A stretch of DNA of 64,000 nucleotides from assembly GCF_004363555.1 (NCBI RefSeq), contig NZ_SNZJ01000007.1:124001-188000 (forward strand), read 5' to 3'. The position numbers and the translations under genes were made by a program. The stretch is from Halomonas ventosae (GTDB taxonomy: Bacteria > Pseudomonadota > Gammaproteobacteria > Pseudomonadales > Halomonadaceae). Under the pieces are notes generated by a model, which did no database searches, was not told the DNA's origin, and saw only the letters and a list, made by a program, of their open reading frames with translations. How positions within the stretch are numbered: position 1 is the stretch's first letter; each line of letters starts with the position of its first letter. Below, in pieces: positions 43,197 through 54,062 of the stretch.

Positions 43197-43198
43197 CC

Positions 43199-45274
43199 TT
43201 GAACCTAAGCTGGGAGCGCCGATTCGTCCTGCATGACGACAACGGGCAGGCCGAGATACGTGACCGGCGCAGCGGGGCCCTGCTGGCCCAACTGCCGCCG
43301 GCGGTGGACCGGGTGTGGATCGGCGGGACCGACGAGACCCTGGCGGTGACCACGACCCCGGCCGGCGATACCCGGATCTGGCACCTGGCCAGTGGCGAAT
43401 CCCACCAGGGCTGGCGCCATGCTGCCGGCCTTGCCGGGGTGGCCATCTCGCCGGACGGGGCGCGCCTGCTGTTCTGGACCCGAGACGGGGAGGCCGTGCT
43501 CTGGCGTGTCGACGGCGCCAGGGTCGAGGCACGCCATGACGGGGGGATCGTCGGTGGGACGCTCGGACGCCGGCCGCACGAGGTCGTGCTCTGGAACCGC
43601 GATGGCCGGCTGTGGCTGCCCGAGATGTCGGACTTCGCGCCGGTCGCCGCGGAGGGGGGACGCTGCAGCCCGAGCGCCATCGGGGCCCGGTTCCTCGATG
43701 TGCAGCGTCACCTGCTGGTCTGGAACCATGGCGCCTGCGGCACCGCCCGCCTGTGGGATCTCGAGGCGCAGCGTGCCGTCGGCGCGGTGATCCGCCACCG
43801 GGATGAACTCGCCCCTCCCGTACTGCAGGGGGACCGCCTCGTCACCTGGAGCCCGGCAGGCGGGCCTGCCCGGCTCTGGCAGGCAGGCAGCGGCGAGCCG
43901 GTGGCGACCCTCGACGGCCCGGTGGCCGCGGCCCGTTTCCTCCGCGATGATGCCTTGCTGACCTGGGGGGGAAGCGAGCTGCGGCTCTGGTCGAGCCAAG
44001 ACGGCGAACCCCTGGGGCTGCCGCTGCGGCATGCGGCGCGGGTCGGGGAGGCGTCCGTCAGCGAGGATGGACAGCACCTGCTCAGTCGGGACGCTGAAGG
44101 CAGCCTGCGCCTCTGGCAGTTGCCCTCCCGGCGGACCGCGACGACGTGGCGGTTACCGGCCGTCGTGCTCGATGCCACCCTGGTACCGGGCGAGGCGACG
44201 GTGAGAGCCGTCACCCTGGACGGGCGGCTGCACGTCTGGCCGACGGCCAGCGAGGCGGCACCGGAGAGCCGCCTGCTTGATGCCCAGGCCGTCTACGCGG
44301 CCTTTGCCCCCGGTGGGCAACGCCTCATGACCGCCAGCGCCGATGGCGAGGTGCGCCTGTGGAGCTGGGAGGAGGGGGGCTTCCGGGCGCTGGCCTCGCC
44401 CGGTGGAACCCCGGGTGATGATCCGGTGGCCGGCGTGGCGTGGAGTCCCGACGCCGACCGGCTGCTGTTCTGGGGGGAGCAGGGCTGTATCGCCTGGCTG
44501 TGGCGAGTCGGCAGCGCCCGCACGGTGGCGATCGCGCATGGCGATGAGGTGGGATGTCGTCTGCGCGGTGCGACCTTTGCCGCCGGTCAGGACAGCGTGC
44601 TGACCTGGGGGGAGGATCGCCGCCTGCGGCGGTGGAACGTCGAGTCACCGGTGCCGACGGCCCCCCTCGTCGAGGGCGTGCTGGTCCGCCATGCCGAGCT
44701 CGATGGCGGGCGGCTGCTGGTCGCCGGCGACGATGGTGTCGTGCGCCTGACCCCCTGGCCGGAGGCCGGCGAGGTCGAGACGCGCTTCCCGCACGATGCC
44801 GTCCAGGGTGCTCGACGGCACGCGGAAACCGGACGCCTGCTGAGCTGGGGAGGCGGCACGGTGCGGATCTGGGAGACCGACAGCCGCACCCTGCTGGCCT
44901 CCCTGGCCCACGAGGGCGATATTGTCGGTGCCGCCTTCACTCCCGAGGGGGAGCGAGTGCTCAGCTGGCAGCGTGAGGGCCGCGTGCGGCTCTGGGATGC
45001 GGTCAGCGGGCACCCCCTGACACCCGCGTTACAAGGTGCCGGCCGCACCCCGCCGGCGATCGATGTCGATTTCACGGCGAAGGCGCAACGGCTGCTGGTC
45101 ACCTCGGGCGAGGGCGTCACTCTCTGGCAGCTGCCGCCAGTCTCGCCGCCGCCGTCGCGGCCGGCCCTGCATCATCAGGGGTTGACCGGTACCCGGCTCA
45201 CCGCCCCGGGAGAGGTCGAGGTACTGTCGGCAGCAGCCTGGCGGGAACGCTCGGCCGAGCTTGCCGCGCGATGA
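43199..45274 (+). pseudogene. TIR-nSTAND-TM-WD40 protein, 3' part (WD40 repeats)
   Basis: C-terminal 691 residues of the interrupted protein. It consists of many degenerate WD40-like blades: repeated cores of the type GEVRLWSW, GSLRLWQLPS, TRIWHLASG, GRVRLWDAVSG at about 40-residue intervals, probably two propellers. Joining codon 734 (ACC at 41768-41770) directly to TTG at 43199 reads STLNLSWERRF without a frame change. The piece has no start codon with a ribosome site of its own, so it is probably not translated. In the intact protein it would be the sensor or autoinhibitory half and, lying after one membrane helix, could face the periplasm. Confidence 0.88.
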
Positions 45275-45300
45275 CCGACGGCAGCCCCGAGTGCGGTCGC

Positions 45301-46338
45301 TCAGGGCGAGACATCGACGCGCGAGTCCGACCAGACGGTCAGCCAGCCTCGTGTCGGTGCCCAGGCGCGGATCTTCAGGCGGTGCGTTCCCGTGGAGATG
45401 CGCTGGCCGGCGTCGCGCCCATCCCACTGCCGTGGCTCGATACTGCGTCCGGCGCTCACCCCGTCGTCGATGGGTTCCTCGTCGACGAAGAAGTGGCGCT
45501 CGCCATCCTCGGCCGGCTCCACGCGCATGAAGTCGGCCATGGCACTGGGGAAGTCGGAGTGCGAGAAGAACCGGTAGGAGGCCTGCTCGCGCGCCTGGGC
45601 ACGGATCAGGCGCGGCAGGAAGGATACCTCCTCGATGGCCACCGAGCCCACGGCGCGGGGCCCGCAGCCGAGGGCCAGTACGCGGAACGAGGGCGCGGTC
45701 CGCTCGCCGCTCATGTCGGTGGCGGTCACGGCAATGGCGGCGGGGCGCTCGCTGTCGCCGAAGGCCGGTGGCAGTCGGAACTGCAGCCGGTGGTGCCCCG
45801 TCTCGTGCGCGCCGAACGGGAAGCGCAGGGTGTAGATGTCGGGCACCCCCCGGGCGCTGATGCGCAGCGTGACGATAACCGGCTGGTCGTGAACAAAGTC
45901 GAGCACGAAAGGCCAATTGCCCTGCACCATGCCCATGGCCGCAAAGGCGCTGGTGTTGTACAAGGGGGCGAATTCCGGGCCTTGCTGCTGCAGCGTCACC
46001 AGCTTGTCACGCTCGTCCGCGGTGGGTTGCTGTGCCGCCTGACGGCGCTCCCGCAGCCAGCGAACCAGCAGTACCGTTGCCGCGGCGCCGGCCACGATGG
46101 CCGGTACCGTCCAGTCGCTGCCGTCATCTCCTCCCGAGTCTCCGGTCGTTTCCGGTTCGTCCGGGGGGAGGGGATCGTAGGGCGAGACATCGTCCTGGCT
46201 GCTGTCGTCGGGGAGGGTGGAATAGCGCTGGGCAGTCCACTCCTGCGCCGTGGCCAAGGGGGAAACAGCCAGCGCAACGGCAAGCAGGCAAGCGACGAGC
46301 CGCTTGAAGGGGCGAGGGGGCGGGGTGAGCATGGCCAT
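45301..46338 (-). CDS. Uncharacterised exported, membrane-anchored protein beside the TIR-STAND gene
   Basis: Protein of 345 residues. It has a signal peptide (LVACLLAVALAVSPLATAQ), then an acidic low-complexity segment (DDSSQDDVSPYDPLPPD), then a hydrophobic helix (WTVPAIVAGAAATVLLV) followed by arginines, and a beta-rich domain with a single cysteine. No named family is recognised. GGGGA precedes the ATG at 46338. It is convergent with the WD40 part, 26 bases apart, and forms a two-gene operon with the glycine-zipper lipoprotein. Topology suggests an envelope partner of the membrane-anchored TIR-STAND protein, which is an inference from neighbourhood only. Confidence 0.78.
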   Translation of the reverse strand: MAMLTPPPRPFKRLVACLLAVALAVSPLATAQEWTAQRYSTLPDDSSQDDVSPYDPLPPDEPETTGDSGGDDGSDWTVPAIVAGAAATVLLVRWLRERRQAAQQPTADERDKLVTLQQQGPEFAPLYNTSAFAAMGMVQGNWPFVLDFVHDQPVIVTLRISARGVPDIYTLRFPFGAHETGHHRLQFRLPPAFGDSERPAAIAVTATDMSGERTAPSFRVLALGCGPRAVGSVAIEEVSFLPRLIRAQAREQASYRFFSHSDFPSAMADFMRVEPAEDGERHFFVDEEPIDDGVSAGRSIEPRQWDGRDAGQRISTGTHRLKIRAWAPTRGWLTVWSDSRVDVSP

Positions 46339-46348
46339 GGTCGTTCCC

Positions 46349-46825
46349 CTAGACCGAGGTCCACGCCTGGTCGTCCGGGCGTCGGCAGGCCGTCCCCTCG
46401 GTGCTGCGTGGCTCGCCGTCGACCATGACCTGCATCTCGAAGTCGCGGCACTGCTGGTCACCCTGATTGTAGGGGGCCTGCGGTGTCATGGTGTAGACGT
46501 TGCCGGTCTCCGGGTTGCTCCAGCTCCGAGACTCGCCGGTCGGGGTCTCGTCGAGGACCGTGCTCATTTCCCGACGGTCCTCGCAGGTCAGCCGTATGCC
46601 GATTTCCCGACCGATCCAGGCCCCGAGCCCGGCACCGACGATGGTGGCGGCGGTCCGTCCGGAGCCGCTGCCCACCTGTGAACCGAGAACGCCACCGATG
46701 ACGGCACCCAGGCCGGTGCTGATCCCTTCGCAACGGCTGGAGTCGACCGTCTGGCAAGCGCCGAGCAGCAGGCTCAGCAGCAGGATGAACGCCAGGCGCA
46801 ACATGCTCGAAGGGGAAAGTGCCAT
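46349..46825 (-). CDS. Glycine-zipper lipoprotein (17 kDa surface-antigen-like)
   Basis: Protein of 158 residues with signal peptide and lipobox LLGAC. A glycine-zipper helix pair follows (GLGAVIGGVLGSQVGSGSG and TIVGAGLGAWIG), then a C-terminal domain with SWSNPETGNVYTMTP, typical of the rickettsial 17 kDa antigen family. It should sit in the outer membrane. GGGAGG precedes the ATG at 46825. It ends ten bases before the exported-protein gene and is probably co-transcribed with it. Confidence 0.85.
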   Translation of the reverse strand: MALSPSSMLRLAFILLLSLLLGACQTVDSSRCEGISTGLGAVIGGVLGSQVGSGSGRTAATIVGAGLGAWIGREIGIRLTCEDRREMSTVLDETPTGESRSWSNPETGNVYTMTPQAPYNQGDQQCRDFEMQVMVDGEPRSTEGTACRRPDDQAWTSV

Positions 46826-47020
46826 GCTGGCCTCCCGTTGGGTGGCGCCTCCTCTCGGCGACGGCCTGCCCCGTGATCGATGAGGCCTGAGCGACATTCC
46901 GGGGCAGGCCCCATGCCCCTATCTGCAGTATTGCACTCCCCTCGCACTTGCTCCATGTCGGAGAGCCCGGGCTGCTATCTTGGGTGTCAGGGGTGCCGTC
47001 GCACCCCATGGGCAGGGGCG

Positions 47021-47548
47021 ATGGCCAACGGAGGCGAGGTGGACGATCCCGGTATCAGCGGTGGTGGCGAGGTACCTGACGCTGAGGCGGCCCGGGTCGC
47101 CGCTGCCCTGCGCGAGCGCCCCGAGTGGCTACGCCTGGAAGACCAGCTCGCCTGGTATGGACAGCGCAGTCGATATTGCCGGCGTTGGCACAAGCGCCTG
47201 CGCCTGCTGCAGGTGGTGTTCGCGGCTACCATCCCGGTGCTCTCCATGGCCGATTCGCCGCTCTTTCGTTGGCTGACGGCAGTGCTCGGGGCCTCGATCG
47301 CGGTTCTCGAGGCCATCGAGCAGATCAATCAGTTCGGCCCGCTGTGGATCCAGTACCGTGGCACGGCCGAGCAGTTGAAGCATGAGAAGTACCTGTTGCT
47401 TGCCGGCGCGGGCCCCTATCGTGACCTGGAGCGCGCCGAGGCGTTGTGCCTGCTCGCGGAACGGGTGGAGGAGCGGGTGTCCAGCGAGCATGCCCGCTGG
47501 GTGCGTGCCGCCGAGAAGAGCGTGGCTCCCCGCAAGGACGACAAGTAG
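47021..47548 (+). CDS. DUF4231 two-helix membrane protein (SLATT-like)
   Basis: Protein of 175 residues. A helical N-terminal part (LRLEDQLAWYGQRSRYCRRW) leads to two adjacent hydrophobic helices (LLQVVFAATIPVLSM and WLTAVLGASIAVLEAIEQI), then a helical tail with WIQYRGTAEQLKHEKYLLL. This is the DUF4231 pattern, which I recall as related to the SLATT two-helix proteins proposed as pore-forming effectors in bacterial conflict systems. Divergent from the lipoprotein pair, it could be the membrane effector of the locus. The ATG at 47021 follows AGGGG at short spacing. The ABC exporter begins 24 bases downstream. Confidence 0.8.
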   Translation: MANGGEVDDPGISGGGEVPDAEAARVAAALRERPEWLRLEDQLAWYGQRSRYCRRWHKRLRLLQVVFAATIPVLSMADSPLFRWLTAVLGASIAVLEAIEQINQFGPLWIQYRGTAEQLKHEKYLLLAGAGPYRDLERAEALCLLAERVEERVSSEHARWVRAAEKSVAPRKDDK

Positions 47549-47572
47549 GTGTGTCAACCCACCGGTGATGCC

Positions 47573-49441
<1,869 letters not shown>

Positions 49442-49449
49442 GCGCTGCG

Positions 49450-50064
49450 CTATCGGGCCATGCCGCCCTCGGGCCGGTAGAACAGGAACTCCCCCGTCTC
49501 GGCGGTGCGGGGATAGACGCTGGCCCAGTCGGGCGACACCGTCCGGTGGTGGAAATAGAGGGCGCCCCCGGTGTGGTCGGCCAGTTCCAGGTTGATCGCC
49601 TGTCGGGCGACCTCCCTGGCGGCCTCGTAGGCCTCGGGCTCCACGACCTCGTCTGGGCGGCCATCGCACCACCAGGAGAACTGGCAGGGCGGCTGCTCGG
49701 AGCCCTCGGTGACCACTTCGCAGATCGAGTTGGGGAAGCCCTCGTGGGCGAGCCGGTTCATGACGACGTTGGCGACGGCCTCCATGTCGCGGCCGGGCAC
49801 GCCCTTGGCCTCCCAGTAGATGCTGCGCGCCAGGCAGGTGATCGGCTCCTCCAGCGGGTCGCTGCCCGCCGGATCCACCGCCTGCACCTCCTGTTCGGTG
49901 ATCGGCTCGTCGGGCGGGGTGGCAGTGGCATCGGGGGCGACGACCCGCTCCAGCACCTCGGCCTTGGCGGCGGCGGCCTCCGCCGGGTCTTCCGGCTCGG
50001 CAAGGGCCCAACCGCCGGCGAGCAGCAGGGCCGGCAACGCGGCGGTGACCCATGGGCGGTGCAT
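49450..50064 (-). CDS. SleB-type cell wall hydrolase
   Basis: Exported protein of 204 residues. A signal peptide (TAALPALLLAGGWALA) is followed by an acidic linker, then the Hydrolase_2 domain from about residue 95: CLARSIYWEAKGVPGRDMEAV, with the catalytic Glu in YWEAKG, and VVMNRLAHEGFPNSICEVV. It cuts peptidoglycan glycan chains; outside spore formers such enzymes remodel the wall. AGAGG precedes the ATG at 50064. Its stop is nine bases from the convergent ABC exporter. Confidence 0.88.
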   Translation of the reverse strand: MHRPWVTAALPALLLAGGWALAEPEDPAEAAAAKAEVLERVVAPDATATPPDEPITEQEVQAVDPAGSDPLEEPITCLARSIYWEAKGVPGRDMEAVANVVMNRLAHEGFPNSICEVVTEGSEQPPCQFSWWCDGRPDEVVEPEAYEAAREVARQAINLELADHTGGALYFHHRTVSPDWASVYPRTAETGEFLFYRPEGGMAR

Positions 50065-50241
50065 GGCCGTACCTCTCGCGATCAATGGCGTCGGGCTCGC
50101 CGTGCCGGGGCGGGACATCGGGTGCCGGCAGGGACGGTCGGCGCGGGGTGGGGAACCGTTACAGTATAGCCTGCCGCCGCCCGACGAGGCCGCGGGGCGA
50201 AAGGGGCCCGGGCCGGCGTCATGCTGCCGGCCCGGGCGGGA

Positions 50242-51681
50242 TCATGCCGTCCGGGCCAGCACCGCCGGTGCGATGTTCTGGTTGATGCGAAAGAGGTTGT
50301 CGGGGTCGTACTGGCGCTTGACCTCCTGGAGCCGGGCGTAGTTCTGGCCATAGGCGCTGTCGACCCGGCCTGCCTCGTCCTCGGTCAGGAAGTTGACGTA
50401 GCCGCCGCCGGTGGCGAAGGGGGCTGTGTCACGGAAGACGCCACGTGCCCACTCCCGCATCCGGTCATCGTCCGCGGCATCCTGCCAGCGGCCATGCACG
50501 TTCATGACGAAGTTGGCATCGCGCCCGGCATAGGCGGTGTCCGTTTCCGCCACCTCGCCGAGAGCTCCGTCGAGCTGGGGAATGAAGATCTCGCACTCGG
50601 GGCCGGGAAGGGCCTCGGCCCCGCGGATCACCGTATCGATGAGCTCATCGGTGATTATATGGAAGTTCTGGGACTTCCAGTAGTTCCGCGCGCCGGCAGC
50701 GAGCAGCGGGTCGAAGGCGGTCTGGAAACCGGCGTAGGGCTGGATGCCGAGCATGCTGCCGGCCGGCTCGCCGAACTCGAGCACCCGTGCCGCCAGCCGC
50801 TCGCCCTCCTCGAGGGCGCCGTTGTGCACCAGGGCGAAGACCACCACCGGCTGGCCATGGATCGACTCGGGCAGGAAGGGCAGCGGCGGTGCCAGGCGCA
50901 GTACCGTCCAGACGCTGAGCTCCCTGGGGGTAGTGGTGTTGAAGTCGCGCCAGGCCCTCAACACCTTCCGTGCCTGGGCGAAGGGGTAGACCACCAGGCC
51001 GGCATATACCTGAGGGCCCACCGGATGGAGCCGGAACTCGAAGGAGGTGACCACGCCGAAATTGCCGCCGCCGCCTCGCAGTGCCCAGAACAGCTCGGGC
51101 TCCTGGCTGGCCGAGACCACGTGCAGCTGGCCGTCGGCGGTCACGATATCGGCGGATAGCAGGTTGTCGATGGTCAGGCCGTACTGGCGGGTCAGCCAGC
51201 CGAAGCCGCCGCCCAGGCACAGCCCGGCCACCCCGGTGGTGGAGTTGATGCCCAGCGGCGTGGCCAGGCCGAAGGCCTGGGTCTCGTGGTCGACGTCGCC
51301 GAGCAGGGCGCCGGCGCCCACGCGGGCGGTCCGGCCCTGCGGGTCGACCCGCACGCCCCGCAGGGCGGAGAGGTCGATCACCAGGCCGCCCTCGGCCACG
51401 GCATTGCCAGCGATATGGTGGCCTCCGCCGCGCACGCTCACCAGCATGCGGTGGTCGCGGGCGAAGTCGATGGCACGACGCACGTCCTGGCTGCCCAGGC
51501 AGCGGGCGATCAACGCCGGATGGCGGTCGACCATGCCGTTCCAGACGCGGCGGGCTTCCTCGTAGTCGGCATCGGCGGGGGTGATGACGCCACCCCGGAT
51601 GCCGGCGGCGAATGCCTCGGCCTCCTCGGGGGGCAGCGCGGCCAGGGGGCCGTCCAGGGTGCGATAGGTCAGGGTTTCCAT
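50242..51681 (-). CDS. FAD-dependent oxidase, berberine-bridge-enzyme-like
   Basis: Protein of 479 residues of the PCMH/BBE family. Both covalent FAD anchors are visible: His in VSVRGGGHHIAGNAV and Cys in GVAGLCLGGGFGWL, so the flavin should be bicovalently bound. The C-terminal BBE segment is YGQNYARLQEVKRQYDPDNLF. Such enzymes oxidise sugars or alcohols with oxygen. No export signal is seen. GGAGAG precedes the ATG. It is divergent from an AraC regulator, which probably controls it. Confidence 0.9.
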   Translation of the reverse strand: METLTYRTLDGPLAALPPEEAEAFAAGIRGGVITPADADYEEARRVWNGMVDRHPALIARCLGSQDVRRAIDFARDHRMLVSVRGGGHHIAGNAVAEGGLVIDLSALRGVRVDPQGRTARVGAGALLGDVDHETQAFGLATPLGINSTTGVAGLCLGGGFGWLTRQYGLTIDNLLSADIVTADGQLHVVSASQEPELFWALRGGGGNFGVVTSFEFRLHPVGPQVYAGLVVYPFAQARKVLRAWRDFNTTTPRELSVWTVLRLAPPLPFLPESIHGQPVVVFALVHNGALEEGERLAARVLEFGEPAGSMLGIQPYAGFQTAFDPLLAAGARNYWKSQNFHIITDELIDTVIRGAEALPGPECEIFIPQLDGALGEVAETDTAYAGRDANFVMNVHGRWQDAADDDRMREWARGVFRDTAPFATGGGYVNFLTEDEAGRVDSAYGQNYARLQEVKRQYDPDNLFRINQNIAPAVLARTA

Positions 51682-51876
51682 GGGTCTCTCCGGGTCAGGG
51701 GGGAATGACGGTGGCAAGGACCACTGCTGAAGTATGCGACGCCGGGGGATGGCGCGACTGACCCCGACTCCGAGGGACTTGTCCGGGAATCCGGTTTGTC
51801 ATGGCGAGGGGGGGCATCGTCCGCGATACTGAGGGATGCAGGCGTCGACGCACCTTACCCCACCGACGAGGTGGCC
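51682..51876. promoter_or_regulatory. Divergent control region, BBE oxidase and AraC regulator
   Basis: The 195 bases between the divergent starts hold no gene. GTCCGGGAATCCGG near 51781-51794 is an imperfect dyad and a possible AraC site. No clear -35/-10 pair could be assigned. Confidence 0.35.
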
Positions 51877-52899
51877 ATGAGTCAGGACACGCTGTCCCAG
51901 GTATTGCGCAGCATCCGCTTGCGGGGCGCGGTCTTCTACCATGTCGAGGGCAATGACCGCTGGGTGAGCGAGTCGCCCCCGGCGAGGGCCATCGCCGCGC
52001 TGATCATGCCGGGCATCGAGCACGTCATGGCCTACCATGTGCTGACCCAGGGGAGCTGCTGGACCATGGTGGTCGGCCAGACCCCGGTGCAGCTCCAGGC
52101 AGGCGACGTGGTCATGTTTCCCCACGGCGACCGCCACGTGATCTCCAGCGAGCCGGGCCTGCGCGGCGAGGTGGACATGCGCCCCTACGGGTTGCCCCGC
52201 CCGGAGCAGCTGCCGTTCTTCGCCAGCCGGCGCGGCGCCGCGCTCTCGATGTCGCGACTCGACCCGGCCAGCGACCGGCACGGCGCGACCCTGGTGTGCG
52301 GCTTCTTCGGCTGCGATGCCCACCCCTTCAACCCGCTGCTCGCCAGCCTCCCCCAGCTGCTGCATGTGCCGGCCGGGCAGGCCGACGACGATGACTGGAT
52401 CGCCCACTTCATCCGCTTCGCGCTGTCGGAGTCGACCCTCAAGCGGCCGGGCGGGGAGGCGCTGCTCGAGCGACTGAGCGAGACGATGTTCGTCGCGCTG
52501 GTGCGCCGCTACCTCGACGACCTGCCCGAGGGGCCGCCGACCTGGCTGGCCGGGCTGAACGACCGCCATGTCGGGCGTGCCCTGGCGCTGCTCCATGCCC
52601 GGCCCGCCGAGGCCTGGACGATCGACCGGCTCGCCGATCACGTCGGCCTGTCACGCTCGGCCCTGCACGAGCGCTTCGCCCGCTTCACCGGCCATGCGCC
52701 GATGCACTATCTCGCCAAGTGGCGCATGCAGGTGGCCGCCGGGCTGCTGCGCCACTCCAGCGCACCGATCGCCTCGATCGCGCTGGAGGTCGGCTACGAG
52801 TCCGAGTCCGCCTTCAGTCGCGCCTTCCGCCGGGAAGTCGGCCAGCCGCCCGCGGCCTGGCGGCGTCAGCGGGCCCGGCTGGGCGCCGGCGCGGCCTAG
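51877..52899 (+). CDS. AraC-family regulator with cupin sensor domain
   Basis: Protein of 340 residues. The N-terminal cupin_6 domain covers about 1-190 (TVVGQTPVQLQAGDVVMFPHGDRHV written in part: LQAGDVVMFPHGDRHV). The C-terminal AraC DNA-binding domain spans about 235-335, with LADHVGLSRSALHERFARF and IASIALEVGYESESAFSRAF. This group often senses small aromatic or aldehyde stress compounds. GAGGTGG precedes the ATG. It likely regulates the divergent oxidase and perhaps the two genes downstream on its own strand. Confidence 0.9.
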   Translation: MSQDTLSQVLRSIRLRGAVFYHVEGNDRWVSESPPARAIAALIMPGIEHVMAYHVLTQGSCWTMVVGQTPVQLQAGDVVMFPHGDRHVISSEPGLRGEVDMRPYGLPRPEQLPFFASRRGAALSMSRLDPASDRHGATLVCGFFGCDAHPFNPLLASLPQLLHVPAGQADDDDWIAHFIRFALSESTLKRPGGEALLERLSETMFVALVRRYLDDLPEGPPTWLAGLNDRHVGRALALLHARPAEAWTIDRLADHVGLSRSALHERFARFTGHAPMHYLAKWRMQVAAGLLRHSSAPIASIALEVGYESESAFSRAFRREVGQPPAAWRRQRARLGAGAA

Positions 52900-52918
52900 G
52901 CGGTAAAAGGAGGGAGAG

Positions 52919-53542
52919 ATGTTGCCGGAACTGCTGCTGATGGTGGCCCTCGGCCAGGCGGGCGACCCGGTCTCGGCGGCGCTGGCCCGGGTCGAGCAGG
53001 TGCACGCCTACCGCCTGGTGCTGCGCAGCCAGGGACGGCGCGGCGAGGAGGTCATCCGCTATGCCTATCGTCGCCCGGGCTGCATTCGCATGGACCTGGT
53101 CTCGCCCTATCCGGGGGCCGTGGTGATCTACAGCCCCGAGACCCGGCGGGTCCGGCTGTGGCCCTTCGGCTCGCCCGAGCGGCGAGCCGGCCTCTCCCTC
53201 AGCCCCCTCAACCCGCTGGTGCGCAGCGCCCGGGGACACCGGGTCGACCAGTCGGACGTCGCCTCCCTGCTGCGCAACGTGCAGCGGCTGCACCGGCAGG
53301 GGCAGCTGCGACTGCTGGGCGAGGCGCCGGTCGATGGCCTGCGCAGCCACCACCTGGTCGTGCAGGGTGACGCGGGGCATCGCGTGGGCGAGATCGCCGC
53401 CTACGAGCTGTGGCTCGACGCCGAGACGCTGTTTCCGCGCCGGGTGATCAGCCGCGACCGCTGGGGGGAGGTGATCGAGCGGGTGCACCTGGAGGAGATC
53501 GTCATCGATCCCGACCTGCCGGCCGGCTTCTTCACGCCCTGA
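52919..53542 (+). CDS. DUF1571 (LolA-like) protein
   Basis: Protein of 207 residues. A short hydrophobic start (MLPELLLMVALGQA) may be a minimal signal peptide. The rest looks like a LolA/LolB-type half barrel: VHAYRLVLRSQGRRGEEVIRYAYRRPG (here in part, YRLVLRSQGRRG), IRMDLVSPYPGAVVIYSP and a C-terminal LEEIVIDPDLPAGFF. DUF1571 members are unassigned and may carry lipids. A very strong AGGAGGGAGAG precedes the ATG. It follows the AraC gene by 19 bases. Confidence 0.75.
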   Translation: MLPELLLMVALGQAGDPVSAALARVEQVHAYRLVLRSQGRRGEEVIRYAYRRPGCIRMDLVSPYPGAVVIYSPETRRVRLWPFGSPERRAGLSLSPLNPLVRSARGHRVDQSDVASLLRNVQRLHRQGQLRLLGEAPVDGLRSHHLVVQGDAGHRVGEIAAYELWLDAETLFPRRVISRDRWGEVIERVHLEEIVIDPDLPAGFFTP

Positions 53543-53573
53543 CGCCCCGGACGCTGCACAGGAGCCTACCCCC

Positions 53574-54053
53574 ATGGCAGAGCTGCGGTTCGTCACCACC
53601 TGGTGGCTCGAGGCCCCTATCGACGAGGTGTACCGGGCGATCGCGGAGGCGCCGTGCTGGCCGGCCTGGTGGAAGAGCCTGTGCGCCGTGGAGGAGCTGG
53701 CGCCGGGCAACCGCGAGGGGATCGGCCGGGTCTATCGCACCACCTGGCAGAGCCGGCTGGGCTACCGGCTGTGCTTCGAGGTCCGCGTGACCCGTGTCCT
53801 GCCGGGGCGGCTGATCGAGGGCGTGGCCCGGGGCGACGTGCAGGGGACCGGCCGCTGGCGGCTGAGCGAGGAGGGGCGTGTGACCCGGGTGCGCTACGAG
53901 TGGCGGGTGCGCCCCGTGCGGCGCTGGATGGCGCTCCTCGCCCCGGTCGCGGGGCCGCTGTTCGCCTGGAACCACCACGCCGTGATGCAGGACGGCGCCG
54001 AGGGGCTGGCCCGACGGCTCGAGGCGCGGCTGCTGGCGACGTCCCACGACTGA
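53574..54053 (+). CDS. SRPBCC-family protein (polyketide cyclase/START-like)
   Basis: Protein of 159 residues with the Bet v1-like ligand-binding fold: an opening strand FVTTWWLEAPIDEVYRAIA, a helix WPAWWKSL, central strands and a long C-terminal helix (DGAEGLARRLEARLL). Members bind hydrophobic ligands; some are cyclases. The function here is unknown. It lies 31 bases after the DUF1571 gene, so the AraC, DUF1571 and SRPBCC genes may be one transcript. Confidence 0.82.
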   Translation: MAELRFVTTWWLEAPIDEVYRAIAEAPCWPAWWKSLCAVEELAPGNREGIGRVYRTTWQSRLGYRLCFEVRVTRVLPGRLIEGVARGDVQGTGRWRLSEEGRVTRVRYEWRVRPVRRWMALLAPVAGPLFAWNHHAVMQDGAEGLARRLEARLLATSHD

Positions 54054-54062
54054 GTCTGGACC

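Noticed and set aside
43199..45274. The WD40 part as an independent gene starting at TTG.
   Set aside because: The TTG is simply the next codon of the interrupted gene and has IS sequence upstream instead of a ribosome site. The protein starts in the middle of a blade.
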